35,893 bases of DNA from CAZCFB01 sp964511535 (GTDB lineage Bacteria; Myxococcota_A; Polyangia; GCA-2747355; CAZCFB01), in assembly GCA_964511535.1 (NCBI GenBank), contig CAZEFW010000094.1, positions 1-35,893 of the forward strand, read 5' to 3'. Position 1 is the first letter of the stretch, and each line of letters opens with the position of its first letter. Of the stretch, positions 7,514-15,916 are shown one piece after another. A program made the translations under genes and the position numbers. The notes under the pieces are model-generated. The model saw only the letters and a program-made list of their open reading frames with translations. It did no database searches and had not been told where the DNA came from.

Positions 7514-8818
7514 ATGTCTGCAGAACCGATCATCGGCCAGGTGCTGAACAAGAAGTACCAGGTGGTCCGGCTCCTGGGTCAGGGCGGCATGGGCGCGGTG
7601 TACGAGGCGGTGCACTGCGAGCTGGACCTCCCGGTGGCCATCAAGACCCTGGTCTCGGGGCTGGCCAACGACAGCACGGCCTACGAGCGCTTCCTGCGCG
7701 AGGCGCGGGCCGCCTCACGACTCCGCCACCCCCACATCATCGAGGTGACCGACTTCGACCACACCGCCGGCGGGATGCCGTACATGGTGATGCAGCTGCT
7801 CGAGGGGCAGGACATGTCTCGCCGCCTGTCCAGCGGAAGGCGCCTGACCCCGGCCGAGGCGAAGCCCATCTTCCGCGACGTGCTCTCCGCTGTGCAGGCC
7901 GCGCACCAGGCGGGCATCGTGCACCGCGACCTGAAGCCCCAGAACATCTTCCTCTGCCGCTACGGGGACCGCACCGACTTCCCCAAGCTGCTCGACTTCG
8001 GCATCTCCAAGGTGCTCGACGCGTCCGCCCTGACCGGGAGCCACGCCTACATGGGGACGCCCAACTACATGGCCCCGGAGCAGGCCACGGGACATGCGGG
8101 CGACGCGGACGACCGAACCGATATCTTCGCCCTGGGGGCCATCCTTTACCGGGCCCTCGGCGGCAAGGACGCCTTCATGGGCCAACGGCCCGCCACGGTG
8201 CTCTACAAGGTGGTCAACGAGGAGCCGTCCGACCTGGCCGCCCTGAACCCGGCCCTTCCGGCAGGGCTGGTGGAGATCGTGAACCGCGCCATGGCCAAGG
8301 ATCCGGCGGACCGCTTCGCCTCCGCAGCCGAGCTCTCCGGCGCCCTGCTGCCCGCCATGGAGGAGCCGGCGATCCACCATTCGGTGGCCTCCACCGTGCT
8401 ACGGGCGGACGCCGACACCCCGGCGCCGCAGCCGCCGGCGCCCACCCCGGCGCTGGTACGCGGCTGGTCCCCGCCCTGGCGGATCTATGGTGCGGCGGTG
8501 GGGATCCTGGTGGTGGGGCTGATGGTAGTGGCCTGGCTCGCCGGGGGCGCGCCGCCGCATCACGACCCGCCGCCGGACACCGCTGCCCTGGCGCAGGACG
8601 CCGGGGCGCTCGACTCCGGCGCGCCAGACATGGACCGGCGCGCTGCGGACTTGAGCGCCAGCGGCGATGTTCGACCCGACTCGAGGAGAACGAAGCGGTC
8701 CCGAAAGACAAAAAAGAGGATAATAAAGCCGCGGCAGCACAAGGGTTCGCGCCCGGCCGGCTCCACCGAAGAGGACGAGCCCGTGAGCAAGGAGAAGGAG
8801 GTCGGATGGGAAGAGTGA
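7514..8818 (+). CDS. Hanks-type serine/threonine protein kinase, single membrane helix
   Basis: A 434-residue kinase using the ATG at 7514 (a TTG at 7475 would add 13 residues before the conserved start; no strong ribosome-binding site supports either). All kinase landmarks are present: glycine loop GQGGMGAVYEA, lysine of VAIKTL (Lys44), catalytic HRDLKPQN (Asp139), DFG (161-163), and APE in MAPEQ. A transmembrane helix lies near residues 322-343, followed by an outer Asp/Ala-rich stretch and a strongly basic segment (RRTKRSRKTKKRIIKPRQHK). The outer part has no recognised sensor domain. It is 42 bases after the caspase gene, and its last 13 bases overlap the TPR gene start, so it belongs to the sigma factor operon. 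The kinase domain is cytoplasmic. Confidence 0.92.
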   Translation: MSAEPIIGQVLNKKYQVVRLLGQGGMGAVYEAVHCELDLPVAIKTLVSGLANDSTAYERFLREARAASRLRHPHIIEVTDFDHTAGGMPYMVMQLLEGQDMSRRLSSGRRLTPAEAKPIFRDVLSAVQAAHQAGIVHRDLKPQNIFLCRYGDRTDFPKLLDFGISKVLDASALTGSHAYMGTPNYMAPEQATGHAGDADDRTDIFALGAILYRALGGKDAFMGQRPATVLYKVVNEEPSDLAALNPALPAGLVEIVNRAMAKDPADRFASAAELSGALLPAMEEPAIHHSVASTVLRADADTPAPQPPAPTPALVRGWSPPWRIYGAAVGILVVGLMVVAWLAGGAPPHHDPPPDTAALAQDAGALDSGAPDMDRRAADLSASGDVRPDSRRTKRSRKTKKRIIKPRQHKGSRPAGSTEEDEPVSKEKEVGWEE

Positions 8819-9465
8819 TCTGGACCGCCACGGCCCTGGCCATTGCCCTGACTCTCCCCCTGTCGGCCGCGGCCGGCGACGAGGCCAAAGAGCTGTTCAT
8901 CAAGGGCAGGGATCACTACGGCGCTGGCCGCTACCAGGAGGCGCTCCATCACTTCCAGCGCTGCCTGGCGCAGGCGCCGCGCCCGGCGGTGCACCTGATG
9001 ACCGCGCGCACCTACCGTCGCCTGGCCCGGCCCGACCGATCCCTGGAGCATTACCGCAAGTACGCCAAGGACGCGGGCACATCGCCCCACGCCACCGAGG
9101 CGCGCAAGCACATCGCGGACCTTGCGGGGATCATCGAGCTGGTGAACAAGGCCGAGGGCATGCTGGACGCCCGGCAGCCGCTGGAGGCGCTGCCCCTGCT
9201 CAACGAAGCCCTGCGGCGCTCGACCTGGGACCGGACCTACGAGGGCCTGGCGCGCTGCTACCACCAGCTGAACAAGAAGCAGAAGGCGCTGTCGTCCCTC
9301 AAGGCTGCCCTGGGCCACTGGGAGGCGTACCGGCTGAAGTGGAAGACCAACCACCCGGGAACCGCGCCGCCGGACGACGCCTTCGCCCTGAAGCGGATCC
9401 GCGCGCTCAGGGCCCTGGAGACCGAAATCGCCTCGGCCACGCGGCCTTCGCCCGCTCCCGATCCC

Positions 9466-9610
9466 AAACCCCAACCCGAACCCGATACCGAAACCGAACC
9501 CACACCCAAACCCGCACCCGACACCCAAACCCCACCCCGATCCCGATCCCAAACCCGACCCCGATCCCGCTCCCGATCCCGCCCCAGAGACGACAACCCC
9601 AAACCCCACC
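9466..9610 (+). repeat. C-rich hexanucleotide-like tract in the TPR gene linker
   Basis: The plus strand is an almost unbroken run of CCC separated by GAT, GAA, AAA, GAC or GCT, that is, imperfect 6-base units encoding Pro-Asp, Pro-Lys or Pro-Glu. Such tracts are prone to slippage, and the reading frame changes within this one. It matches the low-complexity linker and explains the likely site of the frameshift. Confidence 0.8.
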
Positions 9611-9622
9611 TAACCGACGCCC

Positions 9623-9949
9623 GTGGCGCCGGATGCCGCCGCCCCCCGGGAACGGTCCACGACCTACCTCGCCCTGGCCATCACCTCCCTCGCCCTCGCT
9701 GCCGGCTTCGAGGGCCTGGCCTGGGCCGGCTTCGCCCAGTCCAACAACCAGGAGCAGCACAAGGTGGGCTCCTGGCCCGAGGTGGTCATCGCCGGCCATG
9801 TGCTGGCCGGGGCCATGGCGGTGACGTCGGGCGTGATGTTCTACCTGTGGTACACCAGCGACGAGGCGGAAACCCCGGCCTCCAGCGCGCGGGTAATGGT
9901 CACCCCCCTGCCCGGCGGCGCGGCCCTCTCGGGCGGCTTTCGCTTCTAG
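9623..9949 (+). CDS. C-terminal membrane fragment of the broken TPR gene
   Basis: This 108-codon open frame (ATG at 9623, no ribosome-binding site) encodes PRERSTTYLALAITSLALAAGFEGLAWAGF and a second hydrophobic segment HVLAGAMAVTSGVMFYLWYTS, then ends VTPLPGGAALSGGFRF. Two membrane helices and a glycine-rich end are typical of the C-terminus of exported TPR proteins of this kind. It is best read as the displaced end of the gene starting at 8806, not as an independent gene. Confidence 0.55.
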   Translation: MAPDAAAPRERSTTYLALAITSLALAAGFEGLAWAGFAQSNNQEQHKVGSWPEVVIAGHVLAGAMAVTSGVMFYLWYTSDEAETPASSARVMVTPLPGGAALSGGFRF

Positions 9950-9953
9950 CCCC

Positions 9954-11429
9954 TCAGGGGTTGATCACCCGGATCCTGAACCCGCTGGTGTCGGAGACGT
10001 AGATGTAGCCCGCCTTGTCCACGGTCATGCCGTTGACGCAGACGAACCCGGCCTGGTGCAGCTTGCCATCCTGATGCCAGTAGGGACATGACCCGCACTG
10101 GCCGGTTATCGTGGTGACCTGCTTGCCCTTGATCTTGCGCAGGCAGTGGTTGGCGCAGCCGATTGTGTAAACGGCCCCGCTTGGCGGGTGGTACACGGCC
10201 ACCTCGGGGCTCTTGAACTTCGCCTTGGAGGGGTCGGTGGTGCTGTCCGCGCAGCCGGGCACCGGCGTGGCGGTCTTCGGGTTCGTGCCCACCGGATCCG
10301 TACCGGCCAGGGTGGAGACGTTCCCCCCCTTGATCTGTCGGAGCATGTGGTTCTTCCGGTCCGCCACGTACAGCGTGCCCGCAGGCCCCAGCGCCACGTC
10401 GCCGAAGCCGCCGAACATGGCCACCGCGGCCAGGCCGTTCTTGAACCCGCGCTGGGGGCTGCCCGCGGACTTGGGCTTCAGGCCGGCCACATGCTCCACC
10501 TTGGTCTTGGTGATGCGGCGCACGATGTTGCTCTGATATTCGCCCACATAGAGGATCCCGCTCGGGTCGATGTTCACGGTCATGGGGCTGCACAGGCTGG
10601 CGGTGAGCCGCGGCCCGTCCTTGTGATCGCAGCTCCCCGTTCCCGCGTAGGTCTCCACCTTGCCGCAGTTGATGACCCGGATCATGTCGGTCGGTCCGTC
10701 GGCCACGAACACCTGGCCGGCGCTGTTGACGGCCACGTCGGTGGGGGTGGTGAACCGCGCGCTGAGCGACGGGCCGTCCTTCTCTCCGCAGGTAGGCTTG
10801 GCTCTGCTGGTGATGTCCCCCGCCAGGGTCCGCACCTGGCCGTTTGAGATCATGCGGATCAGGCAGTTGTTCACGTCCGCCACGAACACGGTGCCCTGGG
10901 CGTCAACGGCCAGGCCCGCGGGGTCATCGAACTGGGCGCTCAGCGCGGGTCCGTCCTTGTAGCCGCGCGTGCCGTCACCGGCGAGGGTCACCACGCAGCC
11001 CTTTGCCGGCGCCCAGCTGTAGCGCGAGAACGCGGGGGTGCACACCTCGCAGGTCTTGCTCCCGTTGGCGGCGCCCGCCTTGACGCACTTGCCCCCCAGG
11101 AAGCACTCGTTGGTCCCGCAGGAGCCAGCGTCCTTCTTGGCCCCGCCCTTGTCGCACAGCGGCCCCAGGTCGGCGGGGACGTAGCTGTCCGCCGGCGCGT
11201 CGGGCTTCACTTTCTGGTCCTTCTTCCCGGGGCCGTCCTTCTTGCCCGGGCCGTCCTTCTTGCCCGGGCCGTCCTTCTTGCCTGGGCCGTCCACGCTCGC
11301 CTTGCTGTCCACCTTCACCTTGCTGTCCGCGCCGCCGCCGTCAGGGGTGTCCTCCAGCACGTTGGGACACCCGGCGAGGGTCACGCCCAGGGTCAGGATG
11401 ATCGGCAACGTCCTGCTGGCAACTCTCAT
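9954..11429 (-). CDS. NHL-repeat beta-propeller lipoprotein
   Basis: The ATG at 11429, with GGAGGAG upstream, gives 491 residues; a GTG at 11468 would add 13 residues and overlap the previous gene. A lipoprotein signal ends LAGC (Cys about residue 21). A tether rich in Asp/Lys/Gly follows, with four DGPGKK repeats, then a short Cys-rich stretch (CDKGG...CGTNECFLGGKC...CEVCTP). The rest is a propeller of about six NHL-type units of the form VAGDGTRGYKDGP...FDDPAGLAVDAQGTVFVADVNN, each with a loop and ADxxN-like end. NHL propellers usually bind protein or carbohydrate ligands; no catalytic residues are evident. It lies 35 bases after the DHCR24-like gene, in one operon. Confidence 0.85.
   Translation of the reverse strand: MRVASRTLPIILTLGVTLAGCPNVLEDTPDGGGADSKVKVDSKASVDGPGKKDGPGKKDGPGKKDGPGKKDQKVKPDAPADSYVPADLGPLCDKGGAKKDAGSCGTNECFLGGKCVKAGAANGSKTCEVCTPAFSRYSWAPAKGCVVTLAGDGTRGYKDGPALSAQFDDPAGLAVDAQGTVFVADVNNCLIRMISNGQVRTLAGDITSRAKPTCGEKDGPSLSARFTTPTDVAVNSAGQVFVADGPTDMIRVINCGKVETYAGTGSCDHKDGPRLTASLCSPMTVNIDPSGILYVGEYQSNIVRRITKTKVEHVAGLKPKSAGSPQRGFKNGLAAVAMFGGFGDVALGPAGTLYVADRKNHMLRQIKGGNVSTLAGTDPVGTNPKTATPVPGCADSTTDPSKAKFKSPEVAVYHPPSGAVYTIGCANHCLRKIKGKQVTTITGQCGSCPYWHQDGKLHQAGFVCVNGMTVDKAGYIYVSDTSGFRIRVINP
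11217..11291 (-). repeat. Four 18-bp units coding DGPGKK in a lipoprotein tether
   Basis: Four near-identical 18-bp units encode Asp-Gly-Pro-Gly-Lys-Lys, closed by a further Asp codon, in the linker between the lipid anchor and the folded part of the NHL lipoprotein. A related Gly-Pro-Gly-Lys-Glu repeat occurs in the lipoprotein at 24745-25311. Confidence 0.9.
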
Positions 11430-11464
11430 CTGCGCCGCTCCTCCGAACTCGCGCCGCTCCAGGC

Positions 11465-12817
11465 TCACTCCACCAGCCCGTAGGTCCCGTACAGATCCGG
11501 GAACACACCCTTCGGGTCGATGCGCGCCTTGGCAGCCTCGATGTTCTCCTGGTTGTAAACATGCCAGAAGTCAGCCGGCGTGTCGTAGTGATTGCGAGAG
11601 ATGAGGGTCTTGATCCCCCACAGCTCGTGGGTCTTTTGCTGCAGCAGCCGGGAGTAATCCTTGCCCCGCTCGTTGTTCCGTCGGCCGTACACCGCGCAAT
11701 CGATGATCAGATCGTCGGTCATGGCCTGCTCCATCTCGCGCCCGAAGTCGTCGGCGATCCAGGGGTACACCGCCTTGACCCGGTACGGCACGATCCAGAG
11801 CGGGTAGAAGTCGAAGTCTCGCTCGTACCAGTCCCAGAAGCGCGGCATCTCCCGCATGGGGATGAACACGTCCACCACCACGTCGGGGCGACGCTGGAGC
11901 TTTGCCGCGAGCCACCCCATCTTGGTGGACCAGTAGATCAGGTTGGTGGAGCCGAGCAGGTGCTTGCCCAGCAGGCGCCGCACCGGCTTCCACTCCAGCG
12001 GCGGGATGGTGCGGCTGAGCCAGTGGCACTCGGTGTCGTAGCGGAAGCAGTAGTCCTCGGTGCGCAGGTAGTCCTCGGTGCGGCGGGCGGCGCTCTTGTA
12101 GTAGATCTCCTCGCCCGAGTAGTCGCTCACGTAGGGCGGATCCTCTTCCCAGTGCCCGAGGCAGAGGGTGTGCTGGCGCGGGGAATGGATGATGCCGTCG
12201 ATGAAGTCGCAGTAGTCGCTGTTGCACAGCTCCTGCAGCGCCTGGTGATACTCGTCGTAGCTGCTGAGGTGGCGGTACTCCATGCGCACGTAAGGTTTGG
12301 CCGGGATGAGCCGGAAGGTGACCAGGGACAGGACCCCGAGGGTGCCGTAGGAGCCATGGATCAGGTGGAACAGCTCCGGGTCCTCGGTGGGCGAGCAGGT
12401 CACCACCGCCCCCTCGCCGGTGATCAGCTCGTACTCCAGGCAGCTGTCGTGGAACCCGCCGTAGCGGTAGGACATCGACTCCACCGAGCAGCCGGCCACC
12501 GCCCCGCCCACGGTGATCCCCTCCAGCTCGGGCACCACGGTGGGGATGAGCCCGTGGGCCAGGGTCTGGCGCAGCAGCTCGCGGAAGGTCACCCCCGGCT
12601 CGCAGGTGCAGGTGCGCGCCGCCTGGTCGATGGACACCACATGCCCCAGCGGCGAGATGTCGACGGGCTCGTTGCTGAACCGCCGATCTCCCGGCACGGG
12701 CACCACGTGGTGCACTGACTTCTTGGTGATGTGGACCTTCTGGCCGCTGGCGGCGCGCTGTCGCACCTCCGCCGCGATACGGGCGACTCGCTGCTCGTGG
12801 TCCCTGATCTGCTGCAC
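11465..12817 (-). CDS. DHCR24 (delta24-sterol reductase)/Diminuto-like FAD-binding oxidoreductase
   Basis: A 450-residue protein with a PCMH-type FAD domain (about 30-185). The sequence VVPELEGITVGGAVAGCSVE, SMSYRYGGFHDSCLEYEL, IPAKPYVRMEY and the later YRYDTECHW-type segment follow the pattern of the eukaryotic DHCR24 family closely. The C-terminal half keeps family landmarks such as VFIPMREM, FYPLWIVPYR and DTPADFWHVYN. DHCR24 reduces the C24 double bond of sterol side chains, but bacterial members of this family have no firmly known substrate. The GTG start at 12817 is supported by AAAGGAGG 8 bases upstream. No signal peptide or membrane helix is obvious. The NHL lipoprotein follows in the same operon; an ASST-like gene diverges from it across 45 bases. 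Confidence 0.8.
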   Translation of the reverse strand: MQQIRDHEQRVARIAAEVRQRAASGQKVHITKKSVHHVVPVPGDRRFSNEPVDISPLGHVVSIDQAARTCTCEPGVTFRELLRQTLAHGLIPTVVPELEGITVGGAVAGCSVESMSYRYGGFHDSCLEYELITGEGAVVTCSPTEDPELFHLIHGSYGTLGVLSLVTFRLIPAKPYVRMEYRHLSSYDEYHQALQELCNSDYCDFIDGIIHSPRQHTLCLGHWEEDPPYVSDYSGEEIYYKSAARRTEDYLRTEDYCFRYDTECHWLSRTIPPLEWKPVRRLLGKHLLGSTNLIYWSTKMGWLAAKLQRRPDVVVDVFIPMREMPRFWDWYERDFDFYPLWIVPYRVKAVYPWIADDFGREMEQAMTDDLIIDCAVYGRRNNERGKDYSRLLQQKTHELWGIKTLISRNHYDTPADFWHVYNQENIEAAKARIDPKGVFPDLYGTYGLVE

Positions 12818-12862
12818 CTTGGCGCCTCCTTTGTGTTAAATAAGCTCCAGGCCGCTCCTACC

Positions 12863-14293
12863 ATGTCCCGCGAACCCTGCAAAGCCGTCGCCGCGCTGGT
12901 CTTGGCTTTCATCTGTGCCGGCGCCGGGTGCACATGCACGGAGAAGCCGCGCCAGGGGCCAACCCCGGCCCCTGCGAAGCAGGCGGCCGCCAAAAAGCAG
13001 CAGCAGAAGCTGGGCGCCCTGCCCTACGTCGACTGGGTCCCGGTCAAGGCCGCGGACAGGGGCAAGAGCAGCATCACCCGCCACCTCGAGGGCGAATCCG
13101 ACCCGGGCCTCAACTTCTTCAACTCCCGCCCGCGACACGAGGCCGTGCTCATGAACATGGCGGGCAAGGTGCTGCACCGCTGGAAGTCGGACCGAGACCA
13201 GCCCGGGCCAGAGGAGCAGGCCTGGAGCCTGGTGTGGGGACACTTCGACTTCAAGGGCTGGCACCACAGCGAGGTGCGCCCCGACGGCAGCGTGCTGGCC
13301 ATCGTGCACTACCGGTCGCTGCTGAAGCTGGACTGGAACTCGAAGGTGGTCTTCTCGGCGCGGGTGGCCGCGCACCATGACCTGGACGTGGCTGACAACG
13401 GCGACATCTACGTGCTGGACGCCGCGCCGCGAATGATCCGCTACGGCAAAAAAGAGCGGCTGTTTCTGGACAACGGCGTGGTCGTGCTCTCGCCTGATGG
13501 CAAGCAGAAGGCGCGGCACTCGCTGTACGAGATCTTCAACCGGGCGCCGGAGACCCGACGCAAGCTGCAGGGGGTGCTCCGGGCGGCCATGAGGGTGTAC
13601 GACGACTCGCTGAAGGCGGGGTACAGGACGGCGAGCAAGCTGACCAACCCGCTGGCGCTGAGCACCATGGCGGCCCAGCTGCGCAACATCCTCGACGGCA
13701 AGTTCGTGGGGAGCCGGCGCACCAAGCTGATGTTCCTGACCCAGCTCTATCCCATCGACCTGTTCCACGCCAACAGCCTCGAGATCCTGCGCGAGGGCAG
13801 AGCCGGGCTGTGGAAGAAGGGCGATCTGCTGCTGTCGCTGCGGTCGCTCAACGTGGTGCTCATCGTGGATCTGCAGGCGGGCCGGGTGCGGTGGCTGTGG
13901 GGCCAGGACCAGCTGGTGCGGCAACACCACCCTTCGCTGGTGAAGGGGGGCAAGGTGCTGCTGTTCGACAACGGCACCGAGACCACCGGCTCCCGGGTCA
14001 TCGAGGTGGATCCGGCCACCAACGAGATCGGCTGGACCTATCGCGGCAAGACCCCGGAGGACTTCTTCTCCGTCATCCGCGGCGGCGTGCAGCGGCTGCC
14101 GGGGGGCAACACCCTGATCACCGACTCGGAGAAGGGCAGAGCCCTGGAGGTCACCCGGGCGGGCAAGGTGGTGTGGGAGTTCTACAATCCGGACATGTCC
14201 CTGGTGCACATCGTGCTTCTGCGGGCCCCGATCTACCGGGTCATGCGATACCCGGCAGGGATGTTCGAGGGATTGCTGTCGGGCGGTAGATAG
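12863..14293 (+). CDS. Arylsulfotransferase-like (ASST) lipoprotein
   Basis: The ATG at 12863 gives 476 residues starting with a lipoprotein signal (MSREPCKAVAALVLAFICAGAGC); it has no clear ribosome-binding site. A Pro/Ala/Lys-rich tether precedes a six-bladed-propeller-like body with WGHFDFKGWHHSEVRPDGS, HHDLDVADNGDIYVLD, DLFHANSLEIL, LLSLRSLNVVLIVDL, WLWGQDQLVRQHHPSLVKGG and DPATNEIGWTY. These recurring W/H-rich blades, with His-Pro-Ser/His-Ala-Asn motifs, are typical of the ASST/Arylsulfotran_2 families, which transfer sulfuryl groups between phenols in the periplasm. A catalytic role is not proven from sequence. It diverges from the DHCR24-like gene with only 45 bases between starts, so the two may share control. 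Confidence 0.65.
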   Translation: MSREPCKAVAALVLAFICAGAGCTCTEKPRQGPTPAPAKQAAAKKQQQKLGALPYVDWVPVKAADRGKSSITRHLEGESDPGLNFFNSRPRHEAVLMNMAGKVLHRWKSDRDQPGPEEQAWSLVWGHFDFKGWHHSEVRPDGSVLAIVHYRSLLKLDWNSKVVFSARVAAHHDLDVADNGDIYVLDAAPRMIRYGKKERLFLDNGVVVLSPDGKQKARHSLYEIFNRAPETRRKLQGVLRAAMRVYDDSLKAGYRTASKLTNPLALSTMAAQLRNILDGKFVGSRRTKLMFLTQLYPIDLFHANSLEILREGRAGLWKKGDLLLSLRSLNVVLIVDLQAGRVRWLWGQDQLVRQHHPSLVKGGKVLLFDNGTETTGSRVIEVDPATNEIGWTYRGKTPEDFFSVIRGGVQRLPGGNTLITDSEKGRALEVTRAGKVVWEFYNPDMSLVHIVLLRAPIYRVMRYPAGMFEGLLSGGR

Positions 14294-14358
14294 AGATCCC
14301 CCCGGTCAATGAGCCCGTGGCCGCGGTGCCCGGAGATGTGCGCCGCAGCGTTCCTGAC

Positions 14359-14364
14359 TATAAT
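14359..14364 (+). promoter_or_regulatory. Perfect -10 hexamer before the GH5 gene
   Basis: TATAAT matches the sigma-70 -10 consensus exactly, 28 bases before the GH5 start, in otherwise GC-rich DNA. No good -35 lies 16-18 bases upstream, so an activator or a partial upstream element may compensate. Confidence 0.45.
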
Positions 14365-14391
14365 TCCATGGACAAACTTGCAGGAGGAACG

Positions 14392-15807
14392 ATGCACAGC
14401 CGTACAGTCCGGGGGTTCTCGCTGGTCCTTCTTCTGGGTGTGCTCTGCAGCTGCCCTCCCCTGGGCGGCACGGACGGGGGCCCGGCGGGGGATTCGGGAC
14501 GCGCCGACGCCGGCGCACATGACCTGGGGGTGGACGCCGCGCCAGCTGCTGACGGCGCCAGCGGGATCAAGACTACCCTGCTGCGGGTCCAGGGCACCCA
14601 GATCGTCGACGCCAACAAGCAGCCGGTTACCCTCAAGTGCGTGGCCCTGGCCGGCTGGCTCGACCATACGCTCTATATCCACGCCAGCTACTGGGGCCTC
14701 CTGGCGTTTTCGCCCAACGAGCTGCGGCTCGGCCTGCAGAAGGTCGTGGGCCAGCAAGAGGCCGGCAGCTTCTGGCGTTCCTTCGAGGACAACTTCATCA
14801 CCGAGCAGGACTTCATCAGGATGGCCAAGCTCGGCTTCAACTGCGCGCGGGTCCCGCTGTTCTACCGCCGCATCGTGCCCACCAGCTGGTCTGGCAGCGG
14901 CCCGGTGAAGCTGGTGGAGGAGACAATGAAGCGGCTCGACCGGGCGGTCTCATGGGGCGAGAAGCATGGCGTCTGGATCATCCCGGATCTGCACTCGGCG
15001 CCGGGCGGGCAGAACCCCGTGGCGTCGGTGAGCGGCGTGCCATCCAAGGATCTCAAGGCGCGGCTATGGGAGGGCAGCGCGGCCAAGAAGAACCAGGACT
15101 GGACGGTGGAGATCTGGCGCGCGCTGGCAGCCCGGTACAAGGGGCGCGCCGGCGTCGGGGCCTACGACCTGCTCAACGAGCCCGCCATGCCGCTGGGCAT
15201 GAGCGCCGCGCCGCTGGTCTCGCTGCAGCAGCGCGCGCTGGCCGCCATCCGCGCGGTGGATCCGAAGCACATCGTGATCTTCTCGGGGCCCAAGTTCGCC
15301 CAGGACCTCACAGTGTTCAAGCCGAGCAGCGAGGCCAACCTGGTCTACCAGTTCCACGCCTACACCATCCTCAACGCCGCCTGGTCCAGCCCGGAGACTT
15401 ACGCCGGGTTCAAGCAGCACCTCAAGGATCGTACGCGCCTGGGACGGCCGCTCTGGCTCGGGGAGTTCGGCGAAAACACCCGGAAGTGGCAAGCGCGGGT
15501 GACCAAGCTGATGATGGCCAACAAGATCGGCTGGTCCCTCTGGCCGTGGAAGCGGGTCTCCAACTCCTTCGACCCCAAGAAGGATGACTCCCCCGCGATC
15601 CAGACCATGAACCGCTGGGTCAACGGCAACTCGCTGCACAAGGACAACTGGGGCGCCGTGGTCAACGACATCGTCTGGGGCAAGACGGTGGACGCGAGCC
15701 GCGCCCGGCGGGCCATGAAGCATGTGCTGAGCTGGATCAAGCTGGCAAACTGCAAGGAAGACGCGGCGCTGGCCAGCGAAGTGACCTCCGGCAAGCCGGC
15801 GCCTTGA
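14392..15807 (+). CDS. GH5-family glycoside hydrolase lipoprotein (cellulase-like)
   Basis: The ATG at 14392 follows AGGAGG (14382-14387), giving 471 residues. A lipoprotein signal ends LCSC (Cys21), then an Asp/Gly/Ala tether (about 22-58) leads to a TIM-barrel. GH5 landmarks are in order: FNCARVPLFYR, IIPDLHSAPGGQN (His201), the acid/base Glu263 in YDLLNEP, FHAYTI (His322, Tyr324), and the nucleophile Glu358 in PLWLGEFGEN, followed by GWSLWPWK. The family cleaves beta-1,4 or beta-1,3 glycans; the subfamily and substrate cannot be told from here. The lipid anchor suggests the enzyme works at the cell surface rather than being released. It is probably transcribed from its own promoter (see the -10 at 14359). 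Confidence 0.82.
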   Translation: MHSRTVRGFSLVLLLGVLCSCPPLGGTDGGPAGDSGRADAGAHDLGVDAAPAADGASGIKTTLLRVQGTQIVDANKQPVTLKCVALAGWLDHTLYIHASYWGLLAFSPNELRLGLQKVVGQQEAGSFWRSFEDNFITEQDFIRMAKLGFNCARVPLFYRRIVPTSWSGSGPVKLVEETMKRLDRAVSWGEKHGVWIIPDLHSAPGGQNPVASVSGVPSKDLKARLWEGSAAKKNQDWTVEIWRALAARYKGRAGVGAYDLLNEPAMPLGMSAAPLVSLQQRALAAIRAVDPKHIVIFSGPKFAQDLTVFKPSSEANLVYQFHAYTILNAAWSSPETYAGFKQHLKDRTRLGRPLWLGEFGENTRKWQARVTKLMMANKIGWSLWPWKRVSNSFDPKKDDSPAIQTMNRWVNGNSLHKDNWGAVVNDIVWGKTVDASRARRAMKHVLSWIKLANCKEDAALASEVTSGKPAP

Positions 15808-15916
15808 GCTGAAGCGCCGTTCCCACCGGGCCGGACCGCCCGCCGCAGTAGACCATCTGCCCTCGCCGTGCGTAACTAGTCCGATAGCGATACAAACTGA
15901 TCTCCGGGAGAAGCCG

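Larger units (their letters stand above)
8806..9949 (+). pseudogene. Exported TPR protein gene interrupted by frameshift and stop
   Basis: The ATG at 8806 follows a strong AAGGAGGT (8795-8802) inside the kinase gene. It opens an exported protein with a signal peptide (about 1-24) and TPR-like helices (about 25-170). From about 9466 the protein becomes a Pro/Asp/Glu linker. Near 9535 the linker leaves the original frame: in frame 1 it turns Arg-rich and runs as nonsense to 10002, into the opposing gene. The Pro-Asp pattern continues in the +1 frame instead (DPDPKPDPDPAPDPAPETTT), meets a TAA at 9611-9613, and resumes in that frame with a membrane helix and a sensible C-terminus ending at 9949. 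So two defects, a frameshift and a stop, break one gene. Either it is a real pseudogene or phase-variable tract, or these are assembly errors. Confidence 0.7.

Noticed and set aside
9540..10002. Frame-1 continuation of the TPR gene to 10002
   Set aside because: The translation turns into Arg-rich nonsense after the Pro/Asp linker and overlaps the NHL gene, while the +1 frame keeps the linker pattern and a membrane helix.
15797..15819. Inverted repeat CGGCGC/GCGCCG over the end of the GH5 gene as a terminator
   Set aside because: The stem is short, spans the stop codon and has no T-run after it; GC-rich DNA gives such stems by chance.
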